DNA of 64,000 nt from JADJEK01 sp052034255 (GTDB taxonomy: Bacteria > Planctomycetota > B15-G4 > JADJEK01), in the NCBI GenBank assembly GCA_052034255.1, contig JBPOIU010000063.1, positions 1-64,000 on the forward strand, given 5' to 3'. Position 1 is the first letter of the stretch. Each line of letters starts with the position of its first letter. The position numbers and the translations under genes are program-made. The notes beneath the pieces were generated by a model. It worked only from the letters and a program-made list of their open reading frames with translations, ran no database searches and was not told the origin of the DNA. Positions 33,606-42,298 of this stretch are shown here, one piece after another.

Positions 33606-35290
33606 CACTTGGTCTCCTTCGGGGCGTCGACGGCGACGGCCTGTTCACCGTCCGCGTTCGGCTTCGAGAAGTTCAGCGTGACCGTCCACTCGAATGGCGA
33701 CTTCGGACTCGCCGGCCGGGTCGAGGTCACGGGCGTTCGCGGCAGCAACGGGTCGGCGGCGATCGCCTGCACGAAGCGGTTGAACACCGCTTCCACGCCG
33801 GTCGCACCTTCACGCCCCTCGCCGCGGATGACGACCACCGGCCGAGTCTCCGTCCCGGTGATGCCGAGGGTCGCGTCCGCGATTCGATCGAGTCCGACCG
33901 AACGCACGTAGAGCTCGAACGGCAGGTGCTTTTGCAGCAGTGTCAGCGCCCGCTCGAAGCCGACCCCCGAGACGACGAACGCCTCGAGTTCGGACAACTG
34001 CGCCGCCTGCTCGGACCGCAGCGCGACGCCCTCGTCGTAGTTCTTCTTGGCTTTGGTGCGTTTGTCGAGTTCGGCGGCGAACTGACGCTCGTCCGCGGTC
34101 GCCGCGTCCGCGTCCCGCTTCGACAGGAACGCATCGACGCAGAGCCACAGCACGAGCACCGCAGCGGCGGCGACGATCCAGACCGTCTTCTCCTTGAACT
34201 CCCGGGCCTTGCGGACGGCGGCGGGCAGGATCTGGATCGAGTAGACGTCGGTGCCGGTGGCGCCGAGCGCCAGGCCCAGCGCGACGACTGCCGCGGCGCG
34301 TGCGTCCTCGTCGAGTTCCGCGCCGACCGCCGCAGTTTCCATCGCCCCGAACGGATCGAATGCCGTGACCGGCACGTTCAGGTTCGACTCGATGTACTTG
34401 TCGAGTCCGCGCAACCGCGCCGTGCCGCCGCACAGCAACACGCGGCTCGGCTTCAGCTCGTTCTGCCCCGTCTGCGAGCGCGCGAACAGGATCGACGATT
34501 GCACCATCGACAGGATCTGACCAGTCGCGCCGGCGAGCGCGCGCGAGACTTTGTCCTCTTGCGCCGAGCGCTTTGCGACGTCGAACGGCGAGACGTTGGC
34601 GAACTGTTCCTTCAGGCTGCGCGCCTTGTCGCGACTGACGTTGAACGCGGCGACCAACGCCTCGTCGAACAAGTCGCCGCCACCCGACAGGTTGCGCGCG
34701 AACAGCAGGTCGCCGTCCTTCGTCACCGCGATGTCGGTGTTGCGCGCGCCGATGTTGACGAGCAGCGTGACGCCGTCCTCGGTTCCCGCGCGGCGGTACG
34801 CGTTGTAGAGCGCGATCGAATTGGGCTGGAACGCCACCAGGTCGCCGCCGCCGCCCTTCATCGCGTCGACTTGCGCGTCGAGCAGCGTCTCCTTCGCGAG
34901 TGCGAGCAGCACGGTGTCGTCGCTGGAGACGTCGGAAGCGACCGGGATCAGGTTGTAGTCCGCCGCCAGCGCATCGCCGGACTGCTGGATCAACTCCTGG
35001 ATCTCGAAGTTCATCAGGTTGCGCAGCTGCCAGTCGGGCACTTGCGGCACCTGCGTGTATCGCACGACGACGTCGCGTCCCGTGAGACCGACGGCGACCT
35101 GACCCTTCAGCCCGGTCGCGTCGAGCGCTTCACGCGCGGCCGCGGCAACGGCCTGAGGATCCGACGCCTTGTCCTTCACACCCGGAGCGGACGCGATCTT
35201 AAGGACGTGGAATCCGTCCTTCTTCGCTTCGCCCGCGACGATGCGGATGCGTTCGGAGCCGATGTCGATACCGATCGCGATCCGGCCCAT
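33605..35290 (-). CDS. PilM-PilN fusion, GspL-like architecture
   Basis: This 561-residue protein joins two parts usually encoded separately in type IV pili. Residues 1-355 are the actin-like PilM domain: GIDIGSERIRIV (phosphate-1 loop), NFEIQELIQQ (about 94-103), VNIGARNTDIAV (about 178-189), LLCGGTARLRGLDKYI (about 285-300). Residues 369-386 are a membrane helix, followed by a coiled coil and a PilN-like ferredoxin fold up to about 540. The same arrangement defines GspL of type II secretion, but the actin-like half reads like PilM. The start is ATG at 35290, coupled to the FHA gene as TGATG. Confidence 0.88.
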   Translation of the reverse strand: MGRIAIGIDIGSERIRIVAGEAKKDGFHVLKIASAPGVKDKASDPQAVAAAAREALDATGLKGQVAVGLTGRDVVVRYTQVPQVPDWQLRNLMNFEIQELIQQSGDALAADYNLIPVASDVSSDDTVLLALAKETLLDAQVDAMKGGGGDLVAFQPNSIALYNAYRRAGTEDGVTLLVNIGARNTDIAVTKDGDLLFARNLSGGGDLFDEALVAAFNVSRDKARSLKEQFANVSPFDVAKRSAQEDKVSRALAGATGQILSMVQSSILFARSQTGQNELKPSRVLLCGGTARLRGLDKYIESNLNVPVTAFDPFGAMETAAVGAELDEDARAAAVVALGLALGATGTDVYSIQILPAAVRKAREFKEKTVWIVAAAAVLVLWLCVDAFLSKRDADAATADERQFAAELDKRTKAKKNYDEGVALRSEQAAQLSELEAFVVSGVGFERALTLLQKHLPFELYVRSVGLDRIADATLGITGTETRPVVVIRGEGREGATGVEAVFNRFVQAIAADPLLPRTPVTSTRPASPKSPFEWTVTLNFSKPNADGEQAVAVDAPKETK

Positions 35291-37674
35291 CACTGACCCA
35301 CTTTCTCGGCAGCCTTGGATGCCGCCTCGGACCACGGGTAGCGCTGCGCCAAATAGTCCGCGATCGCTTTGGCTTTCAGCTTCTGCGGCGGATCTTGCGC
35401 CAGCGCGGTCTCGATCTGTTGGAACAACAAGTTCGCTTCGGCCTCCGCGAAGCCGCGCTGCACTTTCTCGCGCTCTTGCACCAGGTTCGCGCGTTGCTCG
35501 GCGAAGCCCTTCGCCGCTGGAGTGCCGTCGAACGCCGCGGCGGCGGCTTCGGCTTCGGCTTCCGCGACGGCGTACGCCGACGGGCTCGCGAGGAAGCGTG
35601 CCCGCGACACGGCGTCGGCGACCTTCTTCTCGATGACTTCACGCGCCTTCAGGATCGCCTGCGTGCGCTCCTCGGCTTCGGCGAGGACCGCCTCGTCGAA
35701 CGGGAACGAGTTCGCGATCGTCTCGAGCGTCGCCAGCGCAGAACCGAGCTTCTTGCCCTGTTCCGCCGCGCGCGCGTCCGCGAGCAACTTCTGCGCTTGA
35801 GCCTTCTCCTCGGTGAAGTCGACTTGGAAGCGCAACATCGCTTTCCCGGCGGTCGGCGTCGGCTCGAGGTTCAACCGGAACACAGCGCCTTCGCGCGTTC
35901 CATTGATCCGACACGGCGGATCGATCGCGATCTTCAAGCGATTGGGGCCTCGACCCACGACCACTCCCGTCGCCTCGTCGCTGCTGAACGAATCGCGGAA
36001 CGGTTCGAGCGTGCCACCACGCATCACATGGACGGCGTCCTCGGCGATCGCCGGCGAGAGCACGATCGGAATGCGGACCGAGACACCGGCCCCAGGGGCC
36101 TTCCACTCCGCGCGCACGGATGGCGTCGGCGGTGTGCCTTCGAATGCGTGGGAGAACTCGCTCGCGGCGCCATTCCACAGCAGGACGCGACCCGCGTCAC
36201 GGGTCGCCGCTTCGGCGAGGTAGCGCGTCGCGTCGTGGCGCGCGCCGGACTCGCCGACGAACACGGTCGGCATCACGCGCAGCAGGTCCTGACCGCCGCG
36301 CCGCATGAACAGCACATGCCCGGCGGCTTCGAACTCGAAGCCGCTCTGGGTGATCGTCGCGACCTTGTTGAAGCTCGTCTCTTCGATCTCGAGATCGTCG
36401 AAGCTCGCTTTGCCTTCTTTGCCCGCGGCGATCAGTTCGATCGCGAGGTGCGTCGCGCCGGTGGGCGCGGTGACCTCGGCGGATACGGACTGCCAATCGC
36501 TCTGCGACGTCGCACCGATGCGCATCGGGATGACGTACTCGGCGTCGTCCGTCTTCGTGAACACCGCGGACAGGATCGCGCTGGCGCCACCGCTCGCCTT
36601 CAGGAAGCCGCCGATACGCACGCCGCGCCCCGCGGCGACCGGCACCGGAGAGCGCAGGACCGCGATGGCTTCGGAACCGGCCGGCGACGCCGACAAGCAC
36701 TGGCGACCGCTTTTCGCCGTGCTGCCGTCTTCGCGGAACCCTTCGGTGCCCGCGACCAGGTCGAACGCACTGCCCGGATCGTCGGATCCGTCACTCGACT
36801 CGAGCGACCAACGACCCCCGAGGAGATTCGTGGGCTTGGCCGGAGGCGCTTCGGCCCCGACGCTCTCGCCGCGCATTTTCCACAGGAAGAACCCGGCAGT
36901 GCCGAGCCCGCCGAGCAGCAACACGAGCCCGATCGCCGCGAGCGGGCTGCGCGATCCCGACACCGCCTTCACGACCTTGACTTGCGGCACGTCGACCAGC
37001 GTTTGCGCGGCCGCGACCGAGGGCCCCTTCGCCAGTGCGTCGGGCAGCGGGCGCGTCGTGTCCGTGAACACGAAGTCGAGATCACCGACGAGCACGCGGT
37101 CCCCGTGCGACAGGGGCACTTCTTCGACCTTCTTGCCCTCGAGGTACGTTCCGTTGGTCGAGCCCAGATCGCGCAGGGTCGGATGCCCGTCCTCGAACAC
37201 GATCTCGCAGTGGACGCCCGAGACTTTCGGGTCCTTCACCGTGACGGTGTTGCCGGGCTTGCGACCGAACGTCGTCCGACCTTCCTTGATCACGAGCTTG
37301 TCGCCGGCGCGTTCGCCGCCGGTGAAGACCAGGGCGAACCGCGTTTCCTTCGCGGAGCCACCAGCGCCGCCGGCGCCGGAGCTCGCGCTCTCCGATTCGA
37401 GCGTGAAGCGCAACACGACCGCGCCGATCTTGATGCGATCGCCTTCCGCGAGACGAACCGTGTCGACACGTTCGTCGTTGCGATACGTGCCGTTCGCGGA
37501 CTTCAAGTCCTTCAGTACGAAGCCATCGCCGTCGCGTGCGACTTCTGCGTGTCGACGCGAAGCCCCTCCGTCGTTGACGACGATCTCGTTGCCGGGCTCG
37601 CGACCGAGACGGGTGAGATCGCCGAGCGTGTACTCCTGCGGCTCTTTCCCGCTTTCGAGGATGAGTCGGGCCAT
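35290..37674 (-). CDS. Double-FHA membrane protein with carbohydrate-binding-like and coiled-coil regions
   Basis: This 794-residue first gene of the pilus-like operon has two FHA phosphothreonine-binding domains at the N-terminus: about 20-92 (GREPGN, SRRHAEV, KSANGTY) and 132-205 (GRKPGN, SGVHCEI, GSTNGTY). A membrane helix lies at about 244-265. A jelly-roll of the CBM4/9 or galactose-binding type covers about 285-420 (SGRQCLSASPAGSEAI, then KASFDDLEIEE). A second beta-rich region spans about 430-610, and an Ala/Glu-rich coiled coil about 615-790. The FHA pair should face the cytoplasm and read kinase signals. The start is ATG at 37674; upstream in-frame codons lie in the promoter. Confidence 0.85.
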   Translation of the reverse strand: MARLILESGKEPQEYTLGDLTRLGREPGNEIVVNDGGASRRHAEVARDGDGFVLKDLKSANGTYRNDERVDTVRLAEGDRIKIGAVVLRFTLESESASSGAGGAGGSAKETRFALVFTGGERAGDKLVIKEGRTTFGRKPGNTVTVKDPKVSGVHCEIVFEDGHPTLRDLGSTNGTYLEGKKVEEVPLSHGDRVLVGDLDFVFTDTTRPLPDALAKGPSVAAAQTLVDVPQVKVVKAVSGSRSPLAAIGLVLLLGGLGTAGFFLWKMRGESVGAEAPPAKPTNLLGGRWSLESSDGSDDPGSAFDLVAGTEGFREDGSTAKSGRQCLSASPAGSEAIAVLRSPVPVAAGRGVRIGGFLKASGGASAILSAVFTKTDDAEYVIPMRIGATSQSDWQSVSAEVTAPTGATHLAIELIAAGKEGKASFDDLEIEETSFNKVATITQSGFEFEAAGHVLFMRRGGQDLLRVMPTVFVGESGARHDATRYLAEAATRDAGRVLLWNGAASEFSHAFEGTPPTPSVRAEWKAPGAGVSVRIPIVLSPAIAEDAVHVMRGGTLEPFRDSFSSDEATGVVVGRGPNRLKIAIDPPCRINGTREGAVFRLNLEPTPTAGKAMLRFQVDFTEEKAQAQKLLADARAAEQGKKLGSALATLETIANSFPFDEAVLAEAEERTQAILKAREVIEKKVADAVSRARFLASPSAYAVAEAEAEAAAAAFDGTPAAKGFAEQRANLVQEREKVQRGFAEAEANLLFQQIETALAQDPPQKLKAKAIADYLAQRYPWSEAASKAAEKVGQ

Positions 37675-37703
37675 GGCGTGGTTGCGCTCGGGTGAAAACG
37701 GTC

Positions 37704-37732
37704 CTTGTACCACCGGTCGGAAAGCGTGACAA
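37704..37732 (-). promoter_or_regulatory. Promoter of the FHA/pseudopilin operon
   Basis: On the minus strand TTGTCA (37732-37727) and TACAAG (37709-37704) are 17 bp apart, with transcription predicted near 37697 and a leader of about 23 nt before the ATG at 37674. Confidence 0.5.
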
Positions 37733-37776
37733 CGCGCTTGTTTGCAGCCGGAAGCAAGACCCGTCGCGTCGCTCTA

Positions 37777-37818
37777 GCGCTCGCTCCGAGCGCAGTAACG
37801 GCGCCTCGTCGGAGGCGC
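37777..37818 (-). terminator. Tandem hairpins after the GspG-core gene
   Basis: Two perfect 7-bp stems lie back to back: 37801-37807 with 37812-37818 (4-base loop) and 37777-37783 with 37787-37793 (3-base loop). They begin 21 nt after the stop at 37839 and precede the promoter of the FHA operon. No T-run follows. Confidence 0.5.
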
Positions 37819-37838
37819 TTCGCGCGCATCCGTCGGGG

Positions 37839-38666
37839 TCATCGGCGAGCGGCCAACGCCTCGAATTCCGCGCGCAACGCAGTGGCTTCGGCGGTCACGA
37901 TCGCGGCATCGATGCCACCGGCATTGGCGAATTGCGTGCGCAACGCCAAATAGTCCTCGAGCAGATCCTGCCGCAGGACTCCGACCGAGCCGAGCCGCTC
38001 GAACCCGTCGGACTTTCGTGTCGACGTCACGTTGGTCACGACGATCAGGATCGTGAGCAGGACCGCGACGCCCAGGATGATCATCGCGTTCACGCCGCGC
38101 ACTCGGTCGCTGCTCTTGCGATTGCGCGCGATCGCGTAGCCGAGCGTCACCAGCAGCACGATGCCGCCGGCGAGGATCAGCAGGGCGTCGACCCACATCG
38201 GCCCGAATGCCGCCTGCGAATCGGTCTGCAAACCCAGACTCGAGACCACGATGCCGTCGTCGATCTTGCGCGAGAAACGCGGGTTCTTCTTGCGATCCTG
38301 GAGCTGCGGCGACGCGTCGAACGCACCTTTCGGTGCTTCACGCCGATTCTCGTAGACGTACGGAATGCCTTGGATCGTGCGGACGTCGTTGAACTGCTTC
38401 AGGAAAGCCTGCGCCGGCGCGAACTTTCCTTTCATCAGTTCGGTGCGCAGATTCGGAAGGACCGACAGTCCCTCTGCGGTCGTCGGGTAGCGCCCTTGCG
38501 TCTCCTCGAAATCGCGGACACGACGCTCGATCAGGTCGAGGGCCTCTTGTTGGAACTCGACCCAGGTCCGATGCTGCGCCCGCTCGTGCGCCCACCGTCG
38601 GTCGACGATGACGCCGGTCGAGAACAACAGACAAACCAGGATGAGGACCGCGTCCAGGGGCTTCAC
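37839..38666 (-). CDS. Membrane protein with a detached GspG-core domain
   Basis: This 275-residue protein has a hydrophobic helix at about 5-22 that lacks the prepilin cleavage pattern. A GspG-type core follows: QEALDLIERRVRDFEETQGRYP, TTAEGLSVL (about 62-70), IQGIPYVYENR (about 98-108), and VVSSLGLQTDSQ (about 140-151), which corresponds to the LYSLGADGQ block of GspG. Two more membrane helices (about 158-180 and 193-212) and a cytoplasmic helical tail complete it. It therefore looks like a pseudopilin head fixed in the membrane. The start is GTG at 38666, with a -10-like box 7 nt upstream and no ribosome-binding site. Confidence 0.75.
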   Translation of the reverse strand: MKPLDAVLILVCLLFSTGVIVDRRWAHERAQHRTWVEFQQEALDLIERRVRDFEETQGRYPTTAEGLSVLPNLRTELMKGKFAPAQAFLKQFNDVRTIQGIPYVYENRREAPKGAFDASPQLQDRKKNPRFSRKIDDGIVVSSLGLQTDSQAAFGPMWVDALLILAGGIVLLVTLGYAIARNRKSSDRVRGVNAMIILGVAVLLTILIVVTNVTSTRKSDGFERLGSVGVLRQDLLEDYLALRTQFANAGGIDAAIVTAEATALRAEFEALAARR

Positions 38667-38673
38667 GAGGAGG

Positions 38674-38703
38674 AATCTAGCAGCCCGACGAGACGGACGG
38701 CAA
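38674..38703 (-). promoter_or_regulatory. Promoter at the start codon of the GspG-core gene
   Basis: On the minus strand TTGCCG (38703-38698) and TAGATT (38679-38674) are 18 bp apart, and exactly 7 nt separate the -10 from the GTG at 38666. As at gspG, this points to a leaderless transcript. Confidence 0.45.
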
Positions 38704-38772
38704 AGACCCTGCTCCGACGGAGGTGCCGCTCCCCTACCTCGCGCTCCGGAGTTGCGCCCGCGTCGTCATTGG

Positions 38773-38778
38773 TAGAGT
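38773..38778 (+). promoter_or_regulatory. Possible -10 box of the FHA-AAA regulator
   Basis: TAGAGT lies 30 nt before the GTG at 38809, with TTGCGC at 38752-38757 as a weak -35 at a short 15-bp spacing. It faces away from the GspG-core promoter. Confidence 0.3.
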
Positions 38779-38808
38779 CTGCCGCCGCCCTTGCGCCCGG
38801 AGACGTCC

Positions 38809-40593
38809 GTGTCGACCGTCAAGTTGGTCATCGAGAGCCAGGACGGCCGCGGCCGCGAGTTCGAGCTGTCGCGTGAGTCCGTGATCGGTCGCTCACCGAC
38901 TGCCGACGTGGTGCTGGCCGACGAGTCGTGCTCGCGGCATCACGTCCGCGTGAAGCCCGAAGCCGGCGAGTGCCGCTTCGAAGACCAGGGCTCGACCAAC
39001 GGGACCTTCGTCAACGGCACACGCCAGCAGAGCGGCGTGCTGGCGGACGGCGACCGACTGCAAGTCGGCAATACGCTGTTCCGCGTGCGATTGTCCAAGC
39101 GCGATCCCGGCGCGACCGTCGTGCTCGAGCAAGCGTTGAAGGACGACGCGCGCATCGTCGAACGGCACGACCTCGGTCCATTGCTCGCGGCAAGCGCCGC
39201 GCCGACCGACCCACCGCTGCTCGGCGCGCTCGAAGCCGTGCTCGAGACCGGACGCGGCACGCCCGACCTGCACGTGATCGCGCTCGCGCTGGTCGACTCC
39301 GCCCAGCGTCTGCTCGAACCCGATCGTGCGGCGACGCTGATCTACCGGCACGACGGCGCGGATGGGCGAACGCCGATCGTCGTCAGTCGCTCCGAATTGC
39401 GGCTCGATCCCGACCGCGCATTCGTGCGCGACAGCTTCGCGAAGAACGAGTTGCTGCTGCTCGAACAGACCGGCAAGTCGAGTCAGTTCGCGCTGGTCGC
39501 CCCCATTCGACGCGGCGACGAACCGCTCGCGCTGCTGTACGTGGATCGCCGTAAGAAGCCGTTCACCGCCGCGCAATGCGCGATCGCGGCGCGCCTCGTC
39601 GGCGCGGTGGGCAGCTTGCTGCACACCGCCGATCTGCATGAACGCCTGCGGAGCGAGGTCGCGAAACTGCATCGCCCCGAAGCCGACGAAACGCGGATCG
39701 TCGGCGAGAGCCCGCCGCTGAAGGACGTGTTGCGGCATCTACGGCGCAACGCCTCGGCGCCGGGCCCGCTGTTGTTCGTCGGCGAGACCGGAACCGGCAA
39801 GGAGCTGTTCGCGCGCCACCTGCACGAGCTTTCGCCGCGGCGCAACGGACCATTCGTCGCGATCAACTGCTCCGCGACACCGGACTCGCAGCTCGAAGCC
39901 GAGATTCTCGGGCGCAAGCGCTCGCACGCGAAGGCGATCACCGACGACCAGCTCGGCGCGATCGAGCGGGCGCGCGGCGGCTCGCTGTTCCTCGACGAGA
40001 TCGACGCGCTCGACCTCGCGAGCCAGGCGCGACTCGCCGCCGTCCTGCGTGAACGCAGTCAACGCGCGGACGGCGAGGCGCCGCTCGACGTGCGGCTGAT
40101 CGCAGCGTCCGCGCACGACCTGGCGTCGCTCGTGCGCGCCGGTTCGTTCCACGAAGAGTTGCTCGCGCTGATCGCGACGGACACCGTCGTGCTCCCACCG
40201 CTGCGGGATCGACGGGACGACATCCCGTTGCTCGCGGACCACTTCCTCAAGCTGCACTCGCGACGCATCAACCGCCGGGCGCGCACACTGTCGCAGGACG
40301 CGTTGCGCGCACTCACCGCCTACCAGTGGCCGGGCAACATCCGCGAGTTGTCGAACGTCATCGAACGCGCGGTGATGTTGTCGTCGAGCGAAGAGGTGAC
40401 GGCGAAGTTGTTCCCGTTCCCGCTCGACCCCGGCGATCTGGCGCTCGACAACGTCGAGAAGATCGCGATCGAACGCGCGTTGGCGTTCTGTCACTACAAG
40501 AAGGGCGCGGCGGCGAAGGCGCTCGGGATCTCGTGGCCGACGCTGAACAAGAAGATCAACGACTACGGCATCGAGATCCCCGACAAGGAATGA
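38809..40593 (+). CDS. FHA-GAF-AAA-Fis regulator related to sigma54 activators, lacking GAFTGA
   Basis: This 594-residue regulator has an N-terminal FHA domain at about 1-90 (GRSPTADV, SRHHVRV, GSTNGTFVNG). A GAF-like domain covers about 130-285. An AAA+ domain covers about 300-525, with Walker A GETGTGKE and Walker B GGSLFLDEID. A Fis-type helix-turn-helix lies at the C-terminus (HYKKGAAAKALGISWPTLNKKI). Where sigma54 activators carry the GAFTGA loop, this protein reads GRKRSHAKAITDDQ, so it probably does not remodel sigma54 polymerase and may act otherwise. The GTG at 38809 has CGGAGA 7 nt upstream. The FHA implies control by Ser/Thr phosphorylation. Confidence 0.9.
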   Translation: MSTVKLVIESQDGRGREFELSRESVIGRSPTADVVLADESCSRHHVRVKPEAGECRFEDQGSTNGTFVNGTRQQSGVLADGDRLQVGNTLFRVRLSKRDPGATVVLEQALKDDARIVERHDLGPLLAASAAPTDPPLLGALEAVLETGRGTPDLHVIALALVDSAQRLLEPDRAATLIYRHDGADGRTPIVVSRSELRLDPDRAFVRDSFAKNELLLLEQTGKSSQFALVAPIRRGDEPLALLYVDRRKKPFTAAQCAIAARLVGAVGSLLHTADLHERLRSEVAKLHRPEADETRIVGESPPLKDVLRHLRRNASAPGPLLFVGETGTGKELFARHLHELSPRRNGPFVAINCSATPDSQLEAEILGRKRSHAKAITDDQLGAIERARGGSLFLDEIDALDLASQARLAAVLRERSQRADGEAPLDVRLIAASAHDLASLVRAGSFHEELLALIATDTVVLPPLRDRRDDIPLLADHFLKLHSRRINRRARTLSQDALRALTAYQWPGNIRELSNVIERAVMLSSSEEVTAKLFPFPLDPGDLALDNVEKIAIERALAFCHYKKGAAAKALGISWPTLNKKINDYGIEIPDKE

Positions 40594-40723
40594 GCGAACG
40601 CGCCGTCGGACGCCGTGGACCAGATTCGCACGGCCCGAGCGAGCCGCGGAACACGCGAGAACGGCGAGCGCGAGGAGGAGTCCTCAGCCGACGACGTGAA
40701 TCCAACGGATCGCGTTTCGCGCG

Positions 40724-42298
40724 TCAGGCACGCAGGACGCGCCGCTGGATCTTCCCGCTCTGCGTCTTCGGCAAGGCTTCGACGAAATCGATCCGCTTCG
40801 GCGCCTTGAATGGCGCCAGTCGGCTCTTCACGTGCGCGATCAGCTGCTGCTCGAGATCGGGCGACGCGACCACACCCGCACGCAGCGTGACGACTCCGCG
40901 CACCACGGCGCCGGTGCGCGCGTCGACCTTCTCGACGGCGGCGGCTTCGAGTACCGCCGGATGGCTCTGCAAGCAGTTCTCGATCTCGAACGGCGAGATG
41001 CGATACCCCGAGCACTTCATCACGTCGTCGGCGCGACCGCGGAACCACAGCAAGCCGTCCTCGCCGCGCAGCACGACGTCGCCGGACCAGTACCAGCGCT
41101 CGCGGAACACCGCCGCGGTCGCCTCCGGGCGATTCCAGTACTCGAGCATCATCCCGGGATGACTCGCGCGATCGACGCACAACACGCCTTCGTCACCGAC
41201 GGCGACTTCCCGCCCCGCGTCGTCCTGGACTTGCAGGATCAGACCGCGCCCCGCGCGGCCGCAGGCGCCGGGCGTCACAGCTCCCACGCGGTTGTGCGCG
41301 TAGACCATGCACTCGCTCATGCCGAGCCCGTCGAGGACTTCCAGACCGTAGCGGGCGCGCAACTGCTCGTACGTGTCAGCGGCGAGCGGTTCACCGGCGG
41401 ACGTCCCGTGGCGCAACAGCGCGAGCGCGCGCGATCGCGGATCGTCGGCCGACGCGAGCAGCGTGCGCCAGATCGTCGGCGTACCGACGAAGTTCGTCAC
41501 GCGGTGGCGCTCGATGAGCTCGAACCACGCGCTCGCCGAGAACTTTGGTTCGCGCTCGCGGTACAGCAGGATCGTGACGCCGGCGCGCAACGCGTAGAGG
41601 AACGTCGACGCCACCGGCAGCATCCAGCCGATCTCCGCCGGGCACGTGACGACGTCGCCGAACTGATAATCGTGCCAGTCCTCGATCAAGTAGTCGTAAC
41701 TGCGCGCGTAGCGCTGCAAGTGCACGATGCCCTTCGGCTCGGCGGTCGTCCCGCTCGTGTAGGCCAGGAACGCCGGGTCCTCCGCGCGCGTCGCGGTCGC
41801 GACGAAATGGTCCGACACGCGCGCCATGCATGCGGACAGCGAGCGTTCGCCGCGCTCGATCGGCTCGCCGGCATCGTCGACGAGCAGGATCTCGCGCAGT
41901 TCGGGACACGAACCCGACGCGGCCTCGACTTCGGGCAACAGCGCACGGGTGGTGACGGCGCACACTGCACCGGAGTCCGCGAGCCGCGTCCGCACTTCCT
42001 CGGCTTTGAACAGCGTGCTGGTCGGGATGAACACCGCGCCGAGCTTCGCGCACCCGAGCGCTCCGATGTAGAACGCGGGGTGATTCGGGACTCTGAACAG
42101 CACGCGGTCGCCGCGCGTCACGCCCTTGCCGCGCAGCACGCGCGCGAAGCGATTCGACAGGATCGCCAGGTCGCGATACGTCCACGAACCCGTGAATCCC
42201 GCCCGGTCCTCGAACAGCAACGCCGTCCGATCCCCGTTCCCGGCCAGCACATGACGATCGACGAGATCCTGCGCGAGGTTGTAGCTCGCTCCGCTCAT
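40724..42298 (-). CDS. AMP-forming acyl-CoA synthetase (acetate/benzoate-CoA ligase-like)
   Basis: This 524-residue cytoplasmic ligase activates a carboxylic acid as acyl-AMP and transfers it to CoA. The P-loop-like motif AYTSGTTAEPKGIVH is near residue 175. The aromatic/adenine region LDGLGMSECM is near 320. The hinge/A8 motif WYWSGDVVLRGEDGLLWFRGR leads into ADDVMKCSGYRISPFEIE near 430. The catalytic lysine lies in PKTQSGKIQRR at the C-terminus. The style is that of benzoate/medium-chain acyl-CoA ligases; the substrate is not decidable from the sequence. It overlaps the upstream lipoprotein stop by 4 nt, so the two are co-transcribed. Confidence 0.88.
   Translation of the reverse strand: MSGASYNLAQDLVDRHVLAGNGDRTALLFEDRAGFTGSWTYRDLAILSNRFARVLRGKGVTRGDRVLFRVPNHPAFYIGALGCAKLGAVFIPTSTLFKAEEVRTRLADSGAVCAVTTRALLPEVEAASGSCPELREILLVDDAGEPIERGERSLSACMARVSDHFVATATRAEDPAFLAYTSGTTAEPKGIVHLQRYARSYDYLIEDWHDYQFGDVVTCPAEIGWMLPVASTFLYALRAGVTILLYREREPKFSASAWFELIERHRVTNFVGTPTIWRTLLASADDPRSRALALLRHGTSAGEPLAADTYEQLRARYGLEVLDGLGMSECMVYAHNRVGAVTPGACGRAGRGLILQVQDDAGREVAVGDEGVLCVDRASHPGMMLEYWNRPEATAAVFRERWYWSGDVVLRGEDGLLWFRGRADDVMKCSGYRISPFEIENCLQSHPAVLEAAAVEKVDARTGAVVRGVVTLRAGVVASPDLEQQLIAHVKSRLAPFKAPKRIDFVEALPKTQSGKIQRRVLRA

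Noticed and set aside
35395..37695. Plus-strand frame of about 766 codons opposite the double-FHA gene
   Set aside because: The FHA gene has clear domains in the minus frame; the plus frame is Arg-rich shadow coding.
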